From positions 1-7,622 of the forward strand of contig CAZHIZ010000169.1 of the NCBI GenBank assembly GCA_964532875.1: a stretch of DNA of 7,622 nt, given 5' to 3'. Position 1 is the stretch's first letter; each line of letters opens with the position of its first letter. The DNA comes from Caldithrix sp964532875 (GTDB lineage Bacteria > Calditrichota > Calditrichia > Calditrichales > Calditrichaceae). The notes beneath the pieces were generated by a model. That model made no database searches and was not told the DNA's origin. It saw only the letters and a list, made by a program, of their open reading frames with translations. Positions 4,751 through 7,622 of the stretch are shown here, piece by piece. Both the position numbers and the translations under genes were made by a program.

Positions 4751-6793
4751 AAAAAACGGATTTTAGTCACCAGCGCTTTACCCTACGCAAACGGGCCCAT
4801 TCATTTGGGGCATTTGGCCGGAGCTTATTTGCCGGCCGATATTTTTGTTCGCTATCACCGCTTAAAAGGAGATGACGTCATTTACATCTGCGGTTCGGAT
4901 GAGCACGGCGTACCGATCATGTTGCGCGCGCGCTCCGAAGGCGTTTCGCCGCAGGTTGTGGTTGATCGTTACCATGAGTTAAATAAAAAAAGCTTCGAAG
5001 CCTTCGGCATGAGCTTCGATTACTACGGGAGGACGTCTTCCCCCGTGCACCATCAAACCAGCCAGGATTTTTTCCGCGTTCTGGCCGAAAAAGAAGTTTT
5101 TGTGCTTAAAACCGAGAAGCAATTGTACGATCCCGAGGCCAAAATGTTCTTGGCCGATCGTTTTATTGTGGGTACCTGCCCTTATTGCGGCTATGAAAAC
5201 GCCTACGGTGATCAATGCGAAAAATGCGGCCGTTCGCTGAGCCCGGCCGATTTGCTTAATCCGCGCAGTGCCATTACCAATGCCAAGCCGATTTTAAAAG
5301 AAACCACCCACTGGTATTTGCCCTTAGCCAAATTTCAAAAAAAGCTGGAGGCATGGATCAATACCCGTCAAAATTGGAAGACCAATGTTTTGGGGCAGGT
5401 ACGCAGTTGGTTTAACGAGGGATTGGCCGATCGGGCCGTAACCCGCGATTTACCCTGGGGCGTTCCCGTACCCAAAGACATTGCCGAGAAATACGGAGTA
5501 GATGCCGAAGGGAAGGTGCTTTACGTTTGGTTCGATGCGCCCATCGGTTACATTTCCGCAACCAAGGAATGGGCCGAACAAAAGGGTCAACCCCAATTGT
5601 GGAAAGAGTACTGGCAGAATGAAAACACCCGCTTGGTGCATTTTATCGGTAAGGACAATATCGTATTTCATTGTCTGATTTTTCCGGCCATGCTCATGGC
5701 GCATGGAGATTACGTTCTCCCGGAAGATGTACCGGCCAATGAGTTCTTAAATTTGGAAGGCAATAAACTTTCCACCAGCCGCAATTATGCCGTTTGGCTG
5801 GACGATTATCTGCAACGTTTCGATCCCGATCCCCTGCGTTTTGTGTTGGCCAGTATTTTGCCGGAAACAAAGGATTCCGATTTTTCCTGGAAAGATTTTC
5901 AGGCGCGGCACAACAACGAATTGGCCGATATTTACGGAAATTTCATTAATCGTACTTTAACGTTTGCTCATAAATATTTCGAGGGACGTGTTCCCGAATT
6001 AGGCCCCCTGTCCGATCTGGACAACGAATTGATGGCGCGTTTGCAAAAAGCGCCGCAGATTCTGGGCGATTTGATCGACAACTATCAAATGCGCGCTTAC
6101 GTGCGGGAATTAATGGATTTGGCTCGGTTCGCCAATAAATATTTCAATGACAAAGAACCGTGGAAAACGCGAAAAGAAGATCCTGTAAGCTGTGCCACTA
6201 CTATTAATCTTTGTTTGCAAACGGTGGCCACGCTTTCCGTGCTCAGCGAACCCGTTTTGCCCTTTACTTCAAGGGAAATCTGGGATATTCTGCGAATTCA
6301 GCAAACACCGGGTTGGGATGATTTTCCCGGGAAACCCTTGCCGGCGGGGCATACGTTAGGTCGGGCCAAAATCCTGTTCAAAAAAATTGAAGATGATGTT
6401 ATTGAAGAAGAAATACAAAAGCTGCAAAAAGCTTTGCAAGGTCAAGAACAAAATACCGTGCAAGAAGAAAGAATTGATTACGAATTATTCCGGAAGATTA
6501 AATTGAAAGTCGCCGAAATTATCGAGGCGGAACCGATTCCCAAATCAAAAAAATTACTCAAACTGCAATTGCGTTTGGGTCGCGAGAAACGCCAGATTGT
6601 GGCCGGAATCGCCGAACATTACAAACCGGAAGAACTCATTGGTAAAAAAATCGTCATTGTCGCCAATTTGAAACCGGCAAAAGTGTTCGGGGTGCAATCC
6701 GACGGTATGTTGTTAGCCGCTTCCGCAGATGGAAAGATGACTCTGTTAACCGTTCTGGACGACTCCATCCCTTCAGGCAGCGACATTCGCTAA
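4748..6793 (+). CDS. metG: Methionyl-tRNA synthetase
   Basis: A 681-residue class I aminoacyl-tRNA synthetase that charges tRNA-Met with methionine, close to the length of the E. coli enzyme. The HIGH motif appears as HLGH (19-22) within YANGPIHLGHLAGAY. The zinc knuckle has four cysteines, Cys144, 147, 157 and 160 (CPYC and CEKC), as in the single-zinc E. coli type. WFDAPIGYIS (261-270) and FIGKDNIVFH (299-308) are typical catalytic-domain blocks. The KMSKS loop reads KLSTS (340-344), with threonine in place of the second lysine. The helical anticodon-binding domain spans about 380-545. A Trbp111-type OB-fold tRNA-binding domain spans about 577-681 (IKLKVAEIIEAEPIPKSKKL near its start). Between them lies a charged, probably helical linker. 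It is followed closely by the TatD gene. Confidence 0.96.
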   Translation: MKKRILVTSALPYANGPIHLGHLAGAYLPADIFVRYHRLKGDDVIYICGSDEHGVPIMLRARSEGVSPQVVVDRYHELNKKSFEAFGMSFDYYGRTSSPVHHQTSQDFFRVLAEKEVFVLKTEKQLYDPEAKMFLADRFIVGTCPYCGYENAYGDQCEKCGRSLSPADLLNPRSAITNAKPILKETTHWYLPLAKFQKKLEAWINTRQNWKTNVLGQVRSWFNEGLADRAVTRDLPWGVPVPKDIAEKYGVDAEGKVLYVWFDAPIGYISATKEWAEQKGQPQLWKEYWQNENTRLVHFIGKDNIVFHCLIFPAMLMAHGDYVLPEDVPANEFLNLEGNKLSTSRNYAVWLDDYLQRFDPDPLRFVLASILPETKDSDFSWKDFQARHNNELADIYGNFINRTLTFAHKYFEGRVPELGPLSDLDNELMARLQKAPQILGDLIDNYQMRAYVRELMDLARFANKYFNDKEPWKTRKEDPVSCATTINLCLQTVATLSVLSEPVLPFTSREIWDILRIQQTPGWDDFPGKPLPAGHTLGRAKILFKKIEDDVIEEEIQKLQKALQGQEQNTVQEERIDYELFRKIKLKVAEIIEAEPIPKSKKLLKLQLRLGREKRQIVAGIAEHYKPEELIGKKIVIVANLKPAKVFGVQSDGMLLAASADGKMTLLTVLDDSIPSGSDIR

Positions 6794-6818
6794 ACAAGTA
6801 AAAACAAGAGGCATCACC

Positions 6819-7595
6819 ATGGAACTTTACATCGATACGCACGCCCATCTGGATTACGATCTTTTCGATGAAGATCGGGAGATCGTCATTCAAAGGGCCA
6901 TCAAAAACGGCGTGGCGGCCATCATTACCATCGGTGTGGATTTGGAATCGTCCCAAAAAGCGCTGGATCTGGCCGAAAAATACGCCACGGTTTTTGCGGC
7001 CGTCGGTATTCATCCCACCGAATGCGCCGATGTTCCCGATTCGGTATTCGATCGCATCGAAGAAATGGCCGGGCACGAAAAAGTGGTGGCCATCGGTGAA
7101 GTGGGCCTGGACTACTATCACATGCGTGCTCCCAAAGAGGTTCAAAAGAATGCCTTTGTTTACCAGGTACATCTGGCCCAGAAATTGGGCTTGCCTCTCA
7201 TTATTCACAATCGCGATGCCCATGATGACATGTATGAACTGATTCAAAGCAAAAACATTTCCGAAGTCGGCGGTGTTATGCATTCCTTTTCCGGTGATCT
7301 GGACTTTCTGGAAAAAATTTTGCTTACCGATCTTTACATTTCGTTTACCGGAAACGTTACGTTTAAAAACTCCACTCTGCCTCCTTTGGTGGAGCATGTC
7401 CCTTTGGAACGATTATTGTTGGAAACCGACAGTCCTTTTTTGACCCCCGTCCCTTTGCGCGGCAAACGGAATGAACCGGCCTTTATTATTTACACGGCAC
7501 AACGCATTGCCGAAATTAAACAGCTTCCTGTTGAAGAATTGGGTAAAATCACCACGGAAAACGCCAAACGGCTTTTTAAGAAATTGGATATTTAA
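6819..7595 (+). CDS. tatD: TatD-family metal-dependent hydrolase (putative DNase)
   Basis: A 258-residue TIM-barrel hydrolase of the TatD family, whose members are metal-dependent deoxyribonucleases. Some also act in DNA repair or on D-aminoacyl-tRNA. All expected metal ligands are present: His8 and His10 in DTHAHLD, Glu94 in IGEVGLDYY, His130 in IIHNRDA, His155 in MHSFSG, and Asp204 in LETDSPFL. VGIHPTE (62-68) and the C-terminal NAKRLFKKL are also typical. Length is normal and the protein is complete. AGAGG (6807-6811), seven bases before ATG, supports the start. The 25 bp gap after metG points to co-transcription; metG-tatD pairing is common in bacteria. No terminator is visible in the 27 bases that remain after its stop. 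Confidence 0.93.
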   Translation: MELYIDTHAHLDYDLFDEDREIVIQRAIKNGVAAIITIGVDLESSQKALDLAEKYATVFAAVGIHPTECADVPDSVFDRIEEMAGHEKVVAIGEVGLDYYHMRAPKEVQKNAFVYQVHLAQKLGLPLIIHNRDAHDDMYELIQSKNISEVGGVMHSFSGDLDFLEKILLTDLYISFTGNVTFKNSTLPPLVEHVPLERLLLETDSPFLTPVPLRGKRNEPAFIIYTAQRIAEIKQLPVEELGKITTENAKRLFKKLDI

Positions 7596-7622
7596 AACGA
7601 AAGTCCCATTACGCATGTAAAG

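Noticed and set aside
6654..7397. Long minus-strand open frame of 247 codons
   Set aside because: It is a shadow of the metG end and the tatD gene, both of which have full family motifs and ribosome sites on the plus strand.

Overview
The window reads as ordinary chromosome from a moderate-GC bacterium, most likely of the FCB group (Bacteroidota, Calditrichota or Ignavibacteriota-like). The best clue is a sugar-kinase-like phosphotransferase fused to a RapZ C-terminal domain, an arrangement I associate with that group. The 'CHSEQSEE/ARND'-type dispersed repeat at the left end is compatible with this. The phylum call is inference from protein style, not a phylogeny.

Layout. Positions 1-557 hold no credible gene. 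They are a dense block of inverted and tandem repeats in three modules: nested hairpins at 1-165, a palindrome plus a 2 x 15 bp tandem repeat at 247-287, and a 156 bp element at 313-468 with 22 bp terminal inverted repeats and a strong internal hairpin. A secreted DUF1460 (NlpC/P60-like amidase) gene lies on the minus strand at 558-1481. A 293 bp divergent intergenic region (1482-1774) follows. A tightly overlapping plus-strand trio comes next: the kinase/RapZ-C fusion (1775-3208), a MurU-like sugar-phosphate nucleotidyltransferase (3205-3975) and a MocA/MobA-like nucleotidyltransferase (3953-4642). After a 105 bp gap come metG (4748-6793, TTG start) and, 25 bp later, a TatD-family metal-dependent hydrolase (6819-7595). 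The window ends 27 bp after that stop.

How the genes may work together. The first four genes suggest a cell-wall amino-sugar recycling locus. The amidase-like enzyme would cut peptidoglycan in the envelope. The AmgK-type kinase would phosphorylate released MurNAc/GlcNAc at C1, and the MurU-like enzyme would attach UMP to give a UDP-sugar that re-enters precursor synthesis. The RapZ C-terminal domain is known in E. coli to sense glucosamine-6-phosphate, so the fusion could make the salvage kinase responsive to amino-sugar supply. This fusion and its operon are the most interesting thing in the window. metG and tatD are housekeeping genes, probably a separate unit.
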